In this document: positions 8,169-16,954 of the stretch, one piece after another | Numbering within the stretch: the stretch's first letter is position 1 | How the letters are laid out: each line of letters starts with the position of its first letter | Source: Psilocybe azurescens | Lineage: Eukaryota > Basidiomycota > Agaricomycetes > Agaricales > Agrocybaceae | Assembly: GCA_023853785.1 (NCBI GenBank) | Contig: JAJIRX010001086.1 | Coordinates: forward strand, 1-19,738 | Reading direction: 5' to 3' | Length of the DNA: 19,738 nucleotides | Position numbers and translations under genes: made by a program | The notes under the pieces: model-generated | Databases searched by the model: none | What the model was told of the DNA's origin: nothing | What the model saw: the letters and a program-made list of their open reading frames with translations, nothing else

Positions 8169-10027
8169 ATGCGCCCAGGACAGGGAAAAACAGGAAAAGG
8201 AAGCAGCAACCATAAGGAGGCACATCCTCAACACACCTGGAACAGAATCACCACCACCACCCTCCACCCAATTCTTTGACAACGGAAAGGATAAACCAAT
8301 AAACAATGCAACAGATGCTCGAGAATACCTGGAAACCACCCTGATGTATGTGCCAAGAGGCGCACCCCCAACTCCGCATAATATGGCAATGGCTCTCTTT
8401 CAGGTCTCTGAGATGAAAGGTTTAACACAACCAGCAGTGCGAGCAGTGAGATCTGTGTTTACATGATGGAGAGATTGGAGACAGAAGCAATGGCAGCGCA
8501 GGCAAGGGAGATTGCAGTGGAACAAGTGGAATATGTCAGGGAGGAGCTAAGAAACATGGCATCACATATCACGACAACAATATCAGCAGAGGTCGAGAAA
8601 CACCTTGCCACTATCACAGAGACAGCACAGACAGCGCAGAAGGCCCTCACACAGAGCATCCCGCAGGCAGCACAACAACAAACAATGGCACCATCAGTAA
8701 CACAATACAGCTGACGCAGTTCAATCCCAAGATGGCCCACCAAGACACCAAACAGACCCAAGGTTCGTGGCAAGGGAAGGTATCAGATCACGACAATTCC
8801 TCCTCGATTTCCCCAGCAACTCCATGGTACACAAGATAAGCCAAATGGAACTATTACGACTCTACAATGCAGGGATAGCAGCGCTCGGCGACGATACCAC
8901 TGCTCAAGTCAAACACAAGATAAGATCAGTAGAAAGACTATCAAATAAAGGGATACTTGGGAGTTCCTCACAGATGAGGGTGCTAAATGGTTCCATACCG
9001 CAAATAATGCTGACCACTTGCTTTCCTCTCTAGGTGAGAATGGCGAAGGAGCACAACACAAATCTTGAACATACAACCTCATCGCATACTACGTCCCAGT
9101 CGAATTTGAAATGGATAACAGAAAACACATAGACGAGATGCTTGAGACCAACAACCTCCATATCGATGACCTTGAACGAGTACGATGGGCCAAGCCAATC
9201 GCCCGACAAAACAAAGAAAGAAGGCAAAACTACACACACCTCATCCTGGTCCTGCGTAGCACAGGCAAAGCAAACAAAGTGATATGCAACGGGTTAGTGA
9301 TACATGGCAAGAGGGTTGATGTATGCAAGAGTAAGAAAGAACCAATCCAATCCGATGCCTCAAATGTCAAGGGTACAATCATATTGCAAGGGAATGTATC
9401 GACAGCTACGACACCTGCGGCAACTGCGCAAATCACACTCACAAAACAGAAGACTGCACCTCACAAATAAAGAAATGTGTATCATGCGGTGACCGTGGTG
9501 ATGGACACACCAGCTGGGACCACAACTGCCTCTCATTCCACCAAAAATGCCAACAATTCGACATCAATCACCCTGAAAATGCAATACCCTTCTTCCCAGA
9601 CACAGAACCATGGACATGGACAGCCAAATATCAGCCACCAACAATCCGACACAAGCAAGTGTATGAACCAACAGGAGAAGATATCAAACAACGGGCAAAG
9701 CGAGTGGATGACGAGCTGCGACCAATGTGTCAGTCCCTGCTTGATTATTGGCCCCAAGCCAAAACGACGATACCTCAACCCACACAGCACACAGCAACAA
9801 CCACTAATCACCAACTGCCCCAACGGCCAACAGCAGCCAGCCCAGAAAAGAGGATGTCTAGGGAAGAAGTAGCACGGCTGGAGGCTCTTCTCGCATCAGA
9901 AGTAGAAAAAATAGAGCGCCAAGAAAAAGAGGAAAAGGAGAAGGAGGCACAAAGCAAAGCGAAACCGAGAGAATCAACAGTACCTCTGACCCCTGAAGGA
10001 ACTCCTCCACCGACCCATGATGCCTGA
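8169..10027 (+). pseudogene. LINE ORF1: RNA-binding Gag-like protein with three zinc knuckles
   Basis: ORF1 proteins of Tad1-type LINEs bind element RNA. ATG at 8169 is a possible start; the sense then moves through several frames. Recognisable parts are a helical N-terminal domain (ALFQVSEMKGLTQPAVRAV, then MERLETEAMAAQAREIAVEQ, 8317-8714), a middle domain (FLLDFPSNSMVHKISQMELL; TYNLIAYYVPVEFEM), and three knuckles in one open frame. These are CLKCQGYNHIAREC (9356-9397), CGNCANHTHKTEDC (about 9416-9457) and CVSCGDRGDGHTSWDHNC (from 9476). A Lys/Glu-rich tail follows (9850-9990). The stop is TGA at 10025-10027. An in-frame TGA at 9066 stands where Arg is likely. Frameshifts fall near 8460, 8715-8766, 8958 and 9345. 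Confidence 0.8.
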
Positions 10028-10031
10028 ATGA

Positions 10032-11240
10032 CAACCACCACTAAACCGGCTCCGAATACTGCAGATAAACCTCAACAAATCCCGCAATGCACATAACGAC
10101 TTAATCAATCGCCCACTCAGCAATGAATGGGACATAATATTACTACAAGAACCACACATAACAACAACAGGACTGCTACAAACTCCTCTCAACTTCTCTT
10201 TAGTCTCTCCACATGATAGATTTACTGATAAAGCATCTCTTACTAGATCCGCAATCATGGTTAACACACAACTATCATCAAACACATGGATTGAACTAGC
10301 AATACCCGGCAACAATGACCTGACCACTATTTGAATAACAACACTAACATGCAACCTAACCATAGTGAACATCTACAATGACAATAAACACATTGTGAAC
10401 ATCAGCCACCTCCAATGAATTTTGTGAAAAGAAAGACACCAGATACACCAAATGGAAAACAATCAGGTTATATGGGCAGGAGACTTTAACAGCCACCACC
10501 CGCTATGAGATAGAGATGAGGATCATTGTTTATTCACTGCAGAAGCTACCTGTTGTGCTGAGCGTATCATTGCTCTTGCTGCTGATGAAAATATGCAGGT
10601 CGCACTACTGAAAGGGATCCCAACTATTTGTCACTATGTCAACAAGCGATACACAAGGCCTGACAATGTCTGGTGCACAGAAGACCTCATGGACCACATT
10701 GTGAGATGCGACGTGGAAGGCTTTCTGCAACCACCAGGTACCGATCACTTTCCTATCATAACAATAATTGACCTGCCACAGAACTGTGTCATGCCGACTC
10801 TATCCCTAAACTTCCGTATGACCAACTGGGAAACGTTCAACACCACCCTCACAAGCAAAATTGTCAAAATGCCGGAGCCCAAGGAACTCACCAGTGAAGA
10901 AGAACTGCAAGCATCAGCAACAGCACTGACAACAGCCCTGCAGGAATCAATAAAAATAGCAGTCCCAATAAACAAACCATGCCCAAACTCAAAGAGATGG
11001 TGGAACCGAGAGCTGAGAGACCTATGAAAAGACATGAACAAGCTAAGTCAACTCTCATACCGCTACAGAGCAGTTCCTGAACACCCGAGTCATGCAGAAC
11101 ACACCACAAAAGCAAATGCATACAGAAAGGAAATGGATAGAGCAAAGCTCCAGCACTGGAGAGACTTCCTGGAAGACGCAACAACAAAAAGATATCTGGA
11201 CAGCCAACAAATACATCAGGACCCCAACAACTGACGGGCG
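10032..11240 (+). pseudogene. LINE ORF2: APE-type endonuclease domain
   Basis: The endonuclease nicks target DNA to start target-primed reverse transcription. One frame runs from 10032 to about 11185 without a frameshift. Motifs: LRILQINLNKSRNAHNDLIN, LLQEPHI (catalytic Glu at 10148-10150), TIVNIYND, IWAGDFNSHHPL (Asp and Asn at 10482-10490) and PPGTDHFPI (catalytic Asp-His). The following linker, KRWWNRELRDL and SYRYRAVPEHP, leads to RT. The frame is interrupted only by TGA: 10332, 10416, 10425, 10506 and 11025. No TAA or TAG occurs. The frame starts 5 bases after the ORF1 stop, but no in-frame ATG is present; ATG at 10028 is in another frame, so a base has probably been lost or gained. Confidence 0.88.
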
Positions 11241-12796
11241 GCAAGACCAGAATACCTGTCCTGAAACAGAAGACCGCAGAAGGCCAAAATATCGAACTAA
11301 CCACCAATGAAGGCAAAGCAGAGGCACTTGCAACCTCCTTCTTCCCACCAAAACCAACAGAATCAACAGTACCGGCCAACTACGACTACCCAGAACCATT
11401 GCCACCCCCTCAAAAATCACAGAAGAGCGCATACGCGAACACATCACCAAGCTCTCACCCTACAAAGCAAGCGGCCCTGACGGCATACCCAACATCATAC
11501 TGCAAAAATCGGTCGAGCATATCGGGACATACCTCCATCACATATACCAAGCCACACTCACTCTCAACACATACGTCGACAGCTGGTGCAAATTCACGAC
11601 AGTGGTACTTAGGAAGCCAAGCAAACCAAGCTACAAGGTGACAAAGGCCTACTGCCCCATAGCACTAATATGCACGATGGCCAAGGTCCTGACCTCAATT
11701 GTTGCGGACGACATATCGCTGAATGGTAGAACGTGAGCAACTATTGCCAACAAACCACTATGGAGGCTGATCAGGACGAATGACAACAGATGCAGTACAC
11801 ATCCTCAAAGACAGGATCAAGTCAGCATGGCAAAAGAAAAAGGTAGTATCAGTTCTGTACCTCTGACGTCAAGGGGCCTTCCCCAATGCAGTCACGGATA
11901 GGCTGCTACACAACCTCAAGAAGAGAAAAAATCCCAAGCGTATACATAAAATTCATAGACAATCTGCTAAAGAACAGGGCGAACCAAACTACGATTTGAT
12001 GACTACATATCCATACTAATCTCCATTTCTAACGGAATAGGGCAAGGCGACCCACTCTCAATGATCCTCTACATCCTCTATAATGCTGACCTGTTAGAAA
12101 TTGCAAAAGCCATGGACAATGACACTGACCCAAAAGAAGACTTAGTAGGTTTTAGTGGACGACGCAATGATTATTGTAATAGGGAAATCCCTCAAAAGCA
12201 ACATCAAGACTCTCAAGCACATCATGGAAAAACCAAATGGAGGCTTTGCATGGGCAAAGGACCATAACTCAAGATTTGAAATTGACAAGCTGGCAGTAGT
12301 ACACCACACTAGAAAAACAATACAAGACCCACGATGCCACGGAAAGAGGAAACACCAGAAAGCCCCACCGCTCCTCCTACAAGGACAGGTAGTGAAGGAC
12401 ATCAAAAGCTATAAATACCTTGGGATACATGTTGACCGCACACTCCGATGGAAGACACAGCTTCAGAAAACAATTGTGAAAACCACAACATGGCTACTCC
12501 AATTCTGTAGACTCAGCAACATGGCAGGAGGCATACAAGTTAAGTCAATACGACTATATATCTCAGTGGCAATACCAAAAATGACATACGGTTTAGACAT
12601 ATGGTACACCCCACCCCACCGTAGCCGGAGAAAAACAACAAACAGGCTCAGTAGGAGCTCTAAAAGAATTTTCCAAACTACAACACATCGCAACACTGGC
12701 AATTACAGGGCATTGCGAACCACCCCAACTGACCTCCTTGACCCCCACACAGGAGTATTACCGACCGACCTAATGTTGAAGAAAACATGCCACTGA
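11241..12796 (+). pseudogene. LINE ORF2: reverse transcriptase domain
   Basis: Motifs in order: KLSPYKASGPDGIPNIIL (about 11445-11505), KAYCPIALICTMAKVL (Arg expected where Cys 11653-11655 stands), HYGG-x-SGRMTTDAVHIL, the GAFPNAVTDRLLHNL block, SNGIGQGDPLSMILYILYNA (about 12026-12085), the catalytic VDDAMIIVIG at 12155-12184 (FVDD once one extra A at 12154 is ignored), and KSYKYLGIHVDRTLRW (about 12407-12454). Frameshifts fall near 11190-11240, 11400, 11726, 11864, 11930 and 12154. The first catalytic Asp (LD-V-Q-GAF) is hidden by compensating indels at 11864-11875. In-frame stops are TGA at 11768, 11864 and 12794. Confidence 0.88.
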
Positions 12797-13620
12797 GCAA
12801 TGGTGCATCTTTCCTCACTACCAGCTGAAAATCCTGCTGCCGCCCTGCTCTCAAAATATCACACAGAAAAAGCCAGAAGCCATGCAACTTCTCTGCAAAT
12901 GTTACTCCAAATATTCCAATACGACCCAACAAAGACAGAGAAAATCCAGCCTCGACAAACCTGCCCAGAAGAGAAGCCAGACTACATCACATGAATAGCG
13001 GACACTCCAGACAAGGCCATTTCCAACGAGAAAACTGACACGGCAAAGACTCGCATATACACAGACGGATCCAGTATGAACGGGATGGCAGGAGCGTCAG
13101 CAGTTATGTACTATGCCGGTCACAACAAACCAGCTCAATTACTATGATACCAGCTGGGCCCTGAAAATGAATACTCAAATGACGACACCGAAACAGTAGG
13201 GCTGACACTGGGATGCTGGATGCTATGCAACTCAGGACACTTGGGACCACTCACCTCATCCATCTACACAGACAGCAAAAATACAATCAAAGCCACCTCA
13301 GCACACACACCAAAAAGCAGCTCCTACCTGATCGACAAACTAAACAAGCTGGCGAGCGGACTCATGGGACACGAGCAGACCCCATATCATGGTGAAAAAT
13401 TCACTATTCATTGGATCCCAGCTCACAAAGGAGTCCCAGGAAACGAAGCAGCCAACGCCAATGCCCAAAAGGCAGCTGCAGGAAAGATATCACCACGATC
13501 CCTGCTACCACACTACCTACGACAAGGACACCTACCAATAAGCATGAAGCAAATAAAGTGCCAAATGCAAATCGCACTCGATGATGAAGTTACACAACGA
13601 TGGAACAACTCACACCAAAA
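12797..13620 (+). pseudogene. LINE ORF2: RNase H domain
   Basis: The frame used by RT from 12155 continues unbroken to about 13620, with only TGA stops at 12794, 12992 and 13145. RNase H motifs: RIYTDGSSMNGMAGASAVMY (first Asp at 13064-13066), TETVGLTLG (Glu), SSIYTDSKNTIKA (second Asp) and HWIPAHKGVPGNEAANANA. In the last motif the usual catalytic Asp of 'GNE.AD' reads Asn, a G-to-A type change, so the domain is probably inactive even without the stops. An RNase H domain after RT is usual for the Tad1 and I clades. Confidence 0.87.
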
Positions 13621-13919
13621 CAATCCTTTGCCAACATCGACACCAACTTCCCTTCACCAACTTCAGGGAAATCCAGAACACAATGACACGAGCGAGAGCA
13701 AGCCTACACATGCAGATACGCACCGGCCACGTACCCCTCAATAGCTATCTGAACCGATTCGGCAAGGCCAACACCAGCCAATGCAGAAAATGCAGGACAG
13801 CAAACCGAGGAGTAACAGAGGAGACCGTCAAACACCTCCTATTCGAATGCCCATCATATGCATGGGAACGAGCAGAAATGGACCAGGAGTTGGGAAGAGA
13901 TGCAAGAAGTATACGAATG
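13621..13919 (+). pseudogene. LINE ORF2: C-terminal zinc-knuckle region
   Basis: After a frameshift near 13620 the frame reads MTRARASLHMQIRTGHVPLN, then CRKCRTANRGVTEETVKHLL and FECPSYAWERAEM (13782-13875). The C-X2-C ... E-T-x-x-H-x-L-x-x-C pattern is the terminal nucleic-acid-binding knuckle common to Tad1/I-type LINEs. The protein is cut after DARSIRM by the inserted element. It resumes beyond it with GKPHMKILMKYISKT (16294-16340), which is the expected continuation after one further one-base shift. Confidence 0.85.
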
Positions 13920-13939
13920 GAGGTCTTTACACGGCCCCC

Positions 13940-14250
13940 ATTTTTGGTCGGACTCCGGTCGGACTCCGTCGGACTTTCTATATTCAGAATGACAATTTTT
14001 CTGGTCTAGGACTGCTGAAATTTTCCAGTGAGATTCCGGTGAGATTCCGGTGAAAGTCCGACCGGACTACAAGTCCAACGGACTGTCTGGGCGGACTGTC
14101 CGGGCGGACTGTCCACTGGAAATGACCGGACAGAACCAACAGAAGTCCAACGGAAGTCCAATGGAAGTCCATCGGAATCCCACTGGACATGACCATTGGA
14201 ATTCCAGCGGACAAGTCCAACGGAATTCCAATGGAAGTCCAACGGATGTC
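13940..14250. repeat. Left subterminal palindrome array (GTCC-NNN-GGAC type)
   Basis: Dense, irregularly spaced short palindromes of the form TCC-NNN-GGA, such as GTCCAACGGA, GTCCAATGGA, GTCCATCGGA and GTCCGACCGGAC, in both orientations. An interruption at about 13975-14030 is less repetitive. The middle triplets are often CG-containing here (AAC-GG). A similar array lies inside the right end at about 15950-16262. Confidence 0.85.
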
Positions 14251-14277
14251 CTTTTATTATAATTTATACTAGTATAG

Positions 14278-14361
14278 AAAAAAAAGACACTAACGAGAAT
14301 TGAACTCGGGCATCGGAGAATGCCGAATGCAAGCGGGATAAACCAACTGAGCCACAAAGGC
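14278..14361 (-). pseudogene. tRNA-like pol III unit (SINE head or tRNA pseudogene)
   Basis: On the minus strand the sequence from 14361 has an A box TGGCTCAGTTGG (14343-14354) and a B box AGTTCAATTCT (14296-14306), followed by a T8 run (14278-14285) that would end pol III transcription. The T arm folds with a 7-base loop. A hairpin of seven pairs with one bulge occupies the anticodon-arm position. The acceptor halves (GCCTTTG and TTAGTGT) do not pair and the D stem is incomplete, so this is not a working tRNA gene. I see no clear flanking duplication to prove a SINE insertion. The element carrying it could simply use it as a promoter. Confidence 0.55.
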
Positions 14362-14559
14362 TTATGGAAAATAATAAAATTAGTTAAATAGATAGTGATG
14401 CCGCCGAAATTCTCGGCACTGCTCGGCATGGGACAAACAACAACGCGCGCGTGACATGTTGATGCCACGTCGGTCCGTTGTTGATTCCGGCCCCACTTTT
14501 TCTTCCACCACCACCACCACTACCGCCTCGTCGGTCGGAGCCAGGCGAAAGCCAACCCG

Positions 14560-15185
14560 ACGCTGACGGAGGACGAACACAACCACGACGGCCACGACCA
14601 CGACCGCGATGACGGGAGCATGAACAACGGCGACAGCAAGGGCGACAGCGAGGACGGCGACAGCGGCCAGTGAGGGTGGGGGCAAGACGGTCGCGGCGAA
14701 GACGGCGACAGCGACGGGCACAGCGAGGGTAGTGCGAGACGGCGGGGCGAGATGGTGAGGCGAGGTGTGGGTGAGGGCGAGGGCAAGACAGCGGGGGCAA
14801 GACGGTGAGGGCAAGACAGCGGGGGCAAGACAGCGGGGCAAGACGGTGAGGCGAGAGCGAGGGCGAGGGCGAGACAGCGAGAGTAAGGCCAGACGGTGGG
14901 GGGCGAGGGCGAGGATGAGGGCGAAGACGGGCGGGGGGCAGGGCGAGGGGGGGCGAGACGGCGGGGGGCGAAGACGGCGGGGGTGAGGGGCGAAGACGGC
15001 CGGAGGTGAGGGCGAAGACGGGCGGAGGGGCGAGGGTGAGGCGAGACGAGCGGGCGGGCGAGAGGTGAGGGAGACGGCGGGGCGGGCGAGGGTGAGGCGA
15101 GACGGCGGGGGTGGGGGCGAGGGCGAGGGCGAAGACGGCGACAGCGAAGACAAGCGGACACGGCGGGGTGTAGGAGCGACACCGC
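14560..15185. repeat. G-rich, strand-asymmetric low-complexity tract
   Basis: Units such as GGCGAGG, GACGGCG and GGGGGCAAGAC recur irregularly, with purines concentrated on the plus strand. Many runs of three or more G's could form G-quadruplexes or R-loops. All three minus-strand frames stay open for about 230-280 codons only because the repeat lacks stop codons; they read Pro/Ser/Arg-rich text without domains. Confidence 0.85.
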
Positions 15186-15235
15186 CGGTATGGCCACGTA
15201 CACCCGACACGACGCACCCCATGGCGATGACCCTC

Positions 15236-15473
15236 CGCCTTTTTTTAAGGTTTTCCCCTTTTTTTCATTTACATTTATATGTTTATTTGTTCATCTGACC
15301 CAGATATGTACCTCCATCCCCATTTTCTTTTTAAATTTATGTTTTTGTTTTTGTTTTTTAATTTTTTAATGATGGATCTCACAGTATGTAACAATGTAAT
15401 AGATAGTTGTTAATATATTATATTACACTTATATGAATTTACATTAAGATTGAAACATTAATATATTTCAGTT
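15236..15473. repeat. AT-rich DNA with one copy of a 70-bp direct repeat
   Basis: T-rich and A-rich runs with no coding sense. The part at 15391-15460 (AATGTAATAGATAG ... AATATATTATATTACA ... AAGATTGAA) is repeated in the same orientation at 15782-15853, on the other side of the central palindrome array, with roughly three quarters of bases alike. A related AT-rich piece lies in inverse orientation at about 18715-18775. The paired copies look like flanks duplicated together with, or belonging to, the array. Confidence 0.65.
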
Positions 15474-15772
15474 GGAATCCAATTGAATTCTATTCCATGA
15501 AGTTAAAGTTGGGAACTCCAACTGGAGTCCAGGAGGACTCCAGGTGGTGTCTAATTGAACTCCACCTGGACACTACCTGGACTCCAGTTGGACTTAAGTG
15601 GAATTGTTTGGAGTTCACCTGGAGTCCACCTGGAGTCCATCTGAACTCCACCTACCAAAGATAATATTTGGGACATTTGCATATGTTCCAGATGGAGTCC
15701 ATGTGGAGTCCACCACTTTTGTATGGAGTCGGTGGACTCCACATGGAGTTCCTAGGTGGAGGTAAAGTACAC
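15474..15772. repeat. Central palindrome array (GGAGTCC-NN-TGGAGTCC type)
   Basis: Repeated units GAGTCCACCTGGA, ACTCCAACTGGAGTCC, ACTCCAGTTGGA and ACTCCACATGGAGT make a second array, with AT-richer centres (ACCT, AACT, CAT) than the outer arrays. The right edge ends GTAAAGTACAC (15762-15772). That is the same 11-mer that ends the host TIR element at 16267-16277, so this may be a nested element of the same family. Confidence 0.75.
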
Positions 15773-15878
15773 AAGTCAGATAATAATGTAGTATATAGTT
15801 TTCAATATATTATATTACATTGTTACATGAATTAAAGATAAGATTGAAGTATTATCCTAGTGACCTAGCTTCCTTAAT

Positions 15879-16031
15879 ATGGCTCCCAAAGCTTCCAAGA
15901 ACACTGCTACTGTCCCTAACTCCCCTCCCAAGTCTGCAATTAAACCAGTGACAGTCCACTGGACATCCACTGGACATCCACTGGACTCCACTGGACAGAG
16001 CACTCTTGGATCTGGTCTAATTAAGTGCTGA
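15879..16031 (+). CDS. Short ORF with host-like start, probably a gene fragment
   Basis: ATG at 15879 in a good context (TTAATATGGC) opens a 50-residue frame that starts MAPKASKNTATVPNSPPKSA. This is the Ala/Pro/Lys/Ser-rich style common at the start of fungal nuclear proteins. After about 25 residues the frame enters the right palindrome array and ends at a TGA. AT-rich DNA lies upstream. It may be the surviving start of a gene, either captured or from the autonomous parent element. It may also be chance. No family is recognised. Confidence 0.25.
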   Translation: MAPKASKNTATVPNSPPKSAIKPVTVHWTSTGHPLDSTGQSTLGSGLIKC

Positions 16032-16262
16032 GAGTCCACTGGAAGTCCACTGGAAGTCCAACGGACTGGACAGTCCGGCCAGTCCACCTGTTTTCTGTCT
16101 TGAAGTGACTTGACCGGACTTTGACCGAATTTGGCCGGACTCTGACTGGACTGGTACCGGAGTTTGTGGAGTCCAACGGAATCCGTTGGACGTCCAATGG
16201 ACTGTCCATTGGAATTGGCTGGGTCCGGTGAAAGTCTGTTGGAGTCCAACGGAAAATGGGGG
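15950..16262. repeat. Right subterminal palindrome array
   Basis: GTCCACTGGACATCCACTGGAC and related units run towards the right end of the TIR element, with GTCCAACGGA, TCCGTTGGACGTCC and TCCATTGGA closer to the edge. The array is the inverted counterpart of 13940-14250 in style, but not base for base beyond the first 37 positions. Confidence 0.85.
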
Positions 16263-16285
16263 CACTGTAAAGTACACTGCGAATG

Positions 16286-16806
16286 ATACTATGGGAAACC
16301 ACACATGAAGATATTGATGAAATACATATCAAAAACTAGCGATTGCAAACCACATCAGGTGAAGTCCCAAACAATAATGATAATGCAGACTAAAAACACA
16401 GGGATACGCTACAGAAAACCCACCCACCCACACAACACCCTCCCAAACTCAACAAGCCCTCGACTCAGCGCCCCGGAAACCTCATCCATACATCACCGAA
16501 ACTTGAGTAAACCACCCAACCGTGCCTCGACAACTATGTTCAGGCGCTCAGCAGAAAGAACACCGAAAAGCAAACCACTCACCTGGAAGAAGTCCAAAGA
16601 ACTAGCCCACCTGCCAAATCACAGATGCCCGGAAACAATGTTTCTTTGTTGGGCCGTACGGGGAGGGGATCGCTATAGCCCAACCTATAGGGCGTATTCT
16701 CGACGGTGCACACGGGTCCACGGGAAAGGAGTCGCACGCAGTGTGCTGTTAACTATCTTTGTAATTGTTAGTTAGGTCTGCATGGGGCCAAGCCCCAATA
16801 GACATA
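16286..16806 (+). other. LINE ORF2 tail and 3' UTR
   Basis: GKPHMKILMKYISKT (16294-16340) is the end of ORF2 after the inserted element. The same frame stays open to a TAG at 16773, but it loses any LINE-like character soon after about 16365 and is probably untranslated. GATCGCTATAGCCCAACCTATAGGGCG near 16669-16695 can fold as a short hairpin (CTATAG on both arms) and echoes the GATCGC...ATAG motifs of the 5' UTR. Confidence 0.6.
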
Positions 16807-16831
16807 AATTTACAAGAAAAAAATAAAAAAA
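16807..16831 (+). other. A-rich run, likely LINE 3' tail
   Basis: ATTTACAAGAAAAAAATAAAAAAATG marks the probable 3' end of the LINE. It is degenerate, and no matching target duplication can be sought because the LINE's left edge is missing. The next 120 bases (16832-16954) hold TTTGGATAA/TTTGG-rich DNA with no recognised feature. Confidence 0.5.
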
Positions 16832-16954
16832 TGAGAGGTTTTTGGGAGGTTTTGGATAATGTTTGGGTTGCTTTGGAATGCTTTGGATAAACTGTTCCCA
16901 CATCACTTTGCATTGAAAGGAGCTTAGGCTGCTTTGTGTCTTTATCATCTTTAA

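Larger units (their letters stand above)
13920..16279. mobile_element. 2.36-kb TIR element (non-autonomous DNA transposon)
   Basis: Left end GAGGTCTTTACACGGCCCCC and right end (reverse complement) GTGTACTTTACAGTGCCCCC are inverted copies, about 29 of 37 bases alike over the full alignable end. CGAATG at 13914-13919 and 16280-16285 flank it as a perfect 6-bp duplication; read as 8 bp it is TACGAATG/TGCGAATG, 7 of 8, and the right end then falls at 16277. Removing the element and one duplicate rejoins LINE ORF2 at the expected spacing. Contents: palindrome arrays inside both ends and in the middle, a tRNA-like unit, a G-rich tract and AT-rich DNA. No transposase is present. An 8-bp duplication and repeated subterminal motifs would suit the hAT superfamily, but I cannot settle this. 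Confidence 0.75.
7608..16831 (+). mobile_element. Tad1-like LINE retrotransposon, interrupted
   Basis: Order on the plus strand: repeat-bearing 5' UTR, ORF1 with three zinc knuckles, ORF2 with APE-type endonuclease, reverse transcriptase, RNase H and a terminal zinc knuckle, 3' UTR, and an A-rich tail at about 16807-16831. Without the inserted element at 13920-16279 the copy is about 6.9 kb, the usual size for Tad1-type LINEs in fungi. It is decayed by frameshifts and by stops that are all TGA. Its left edge is set by the gypsy LTR, so the true 5' end may be missing. The 3' boundary is placed at the A-rich run and is approximate. Confidence 0.88.

Noticed and set aside
10888..11379. 163-codon minus-strand ORF
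   Set aside because: It lies antisense to LINE ORF2, whose plus-strand motifs are clear. No domain is seen in the antisense product.
10332..13147. UGA read as Trp (alternative genetic code)
   Set aside because: The same frames use TGG for Trp many times, most TGA sites fall where Arg is expected, and other CpG-type changes (Arg to Cys, Arg to His) accompany them. CpG decay explains the pattern more simply.
14278..14361. Functional tRNA gene
   Set aside because: The acceptor stem halves do not pair and the D stem is incomplete, despite good A and B boxes.
14380..15222. Minus-strand ORFs of 227-280 codons in three overlapping frames
   Set aside because: All three frames are open at once because the purine-rich repeat has no stop codons. 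The products are Pro/Ser/Arg low complexity with no domain.
15474..15772. CRISPR-like array
   Set aside because: Repeats are short, palindromic, irregularly spaced and lack unique spacers of constant length. The genome is eukaryotic and no cas genes are present.
13928..16269. TA target duplication for the TIR element (Tc1/mariner type)
   Set aside because: TA flanks can be chosen and even keep the frame, but they leave about ten extra codons in LINE ORF2. The CGAATG duplication gives the conserved spacing and longer, collinear inverted ends.
16305..16775. Independent 156-codon gene
   Set aside because: Its start is the tail of LINE ORF2 (MKILMKYISKT). The rest has no domain and leads into the A-rich LINE tail, so it is mostly 3' UTR.
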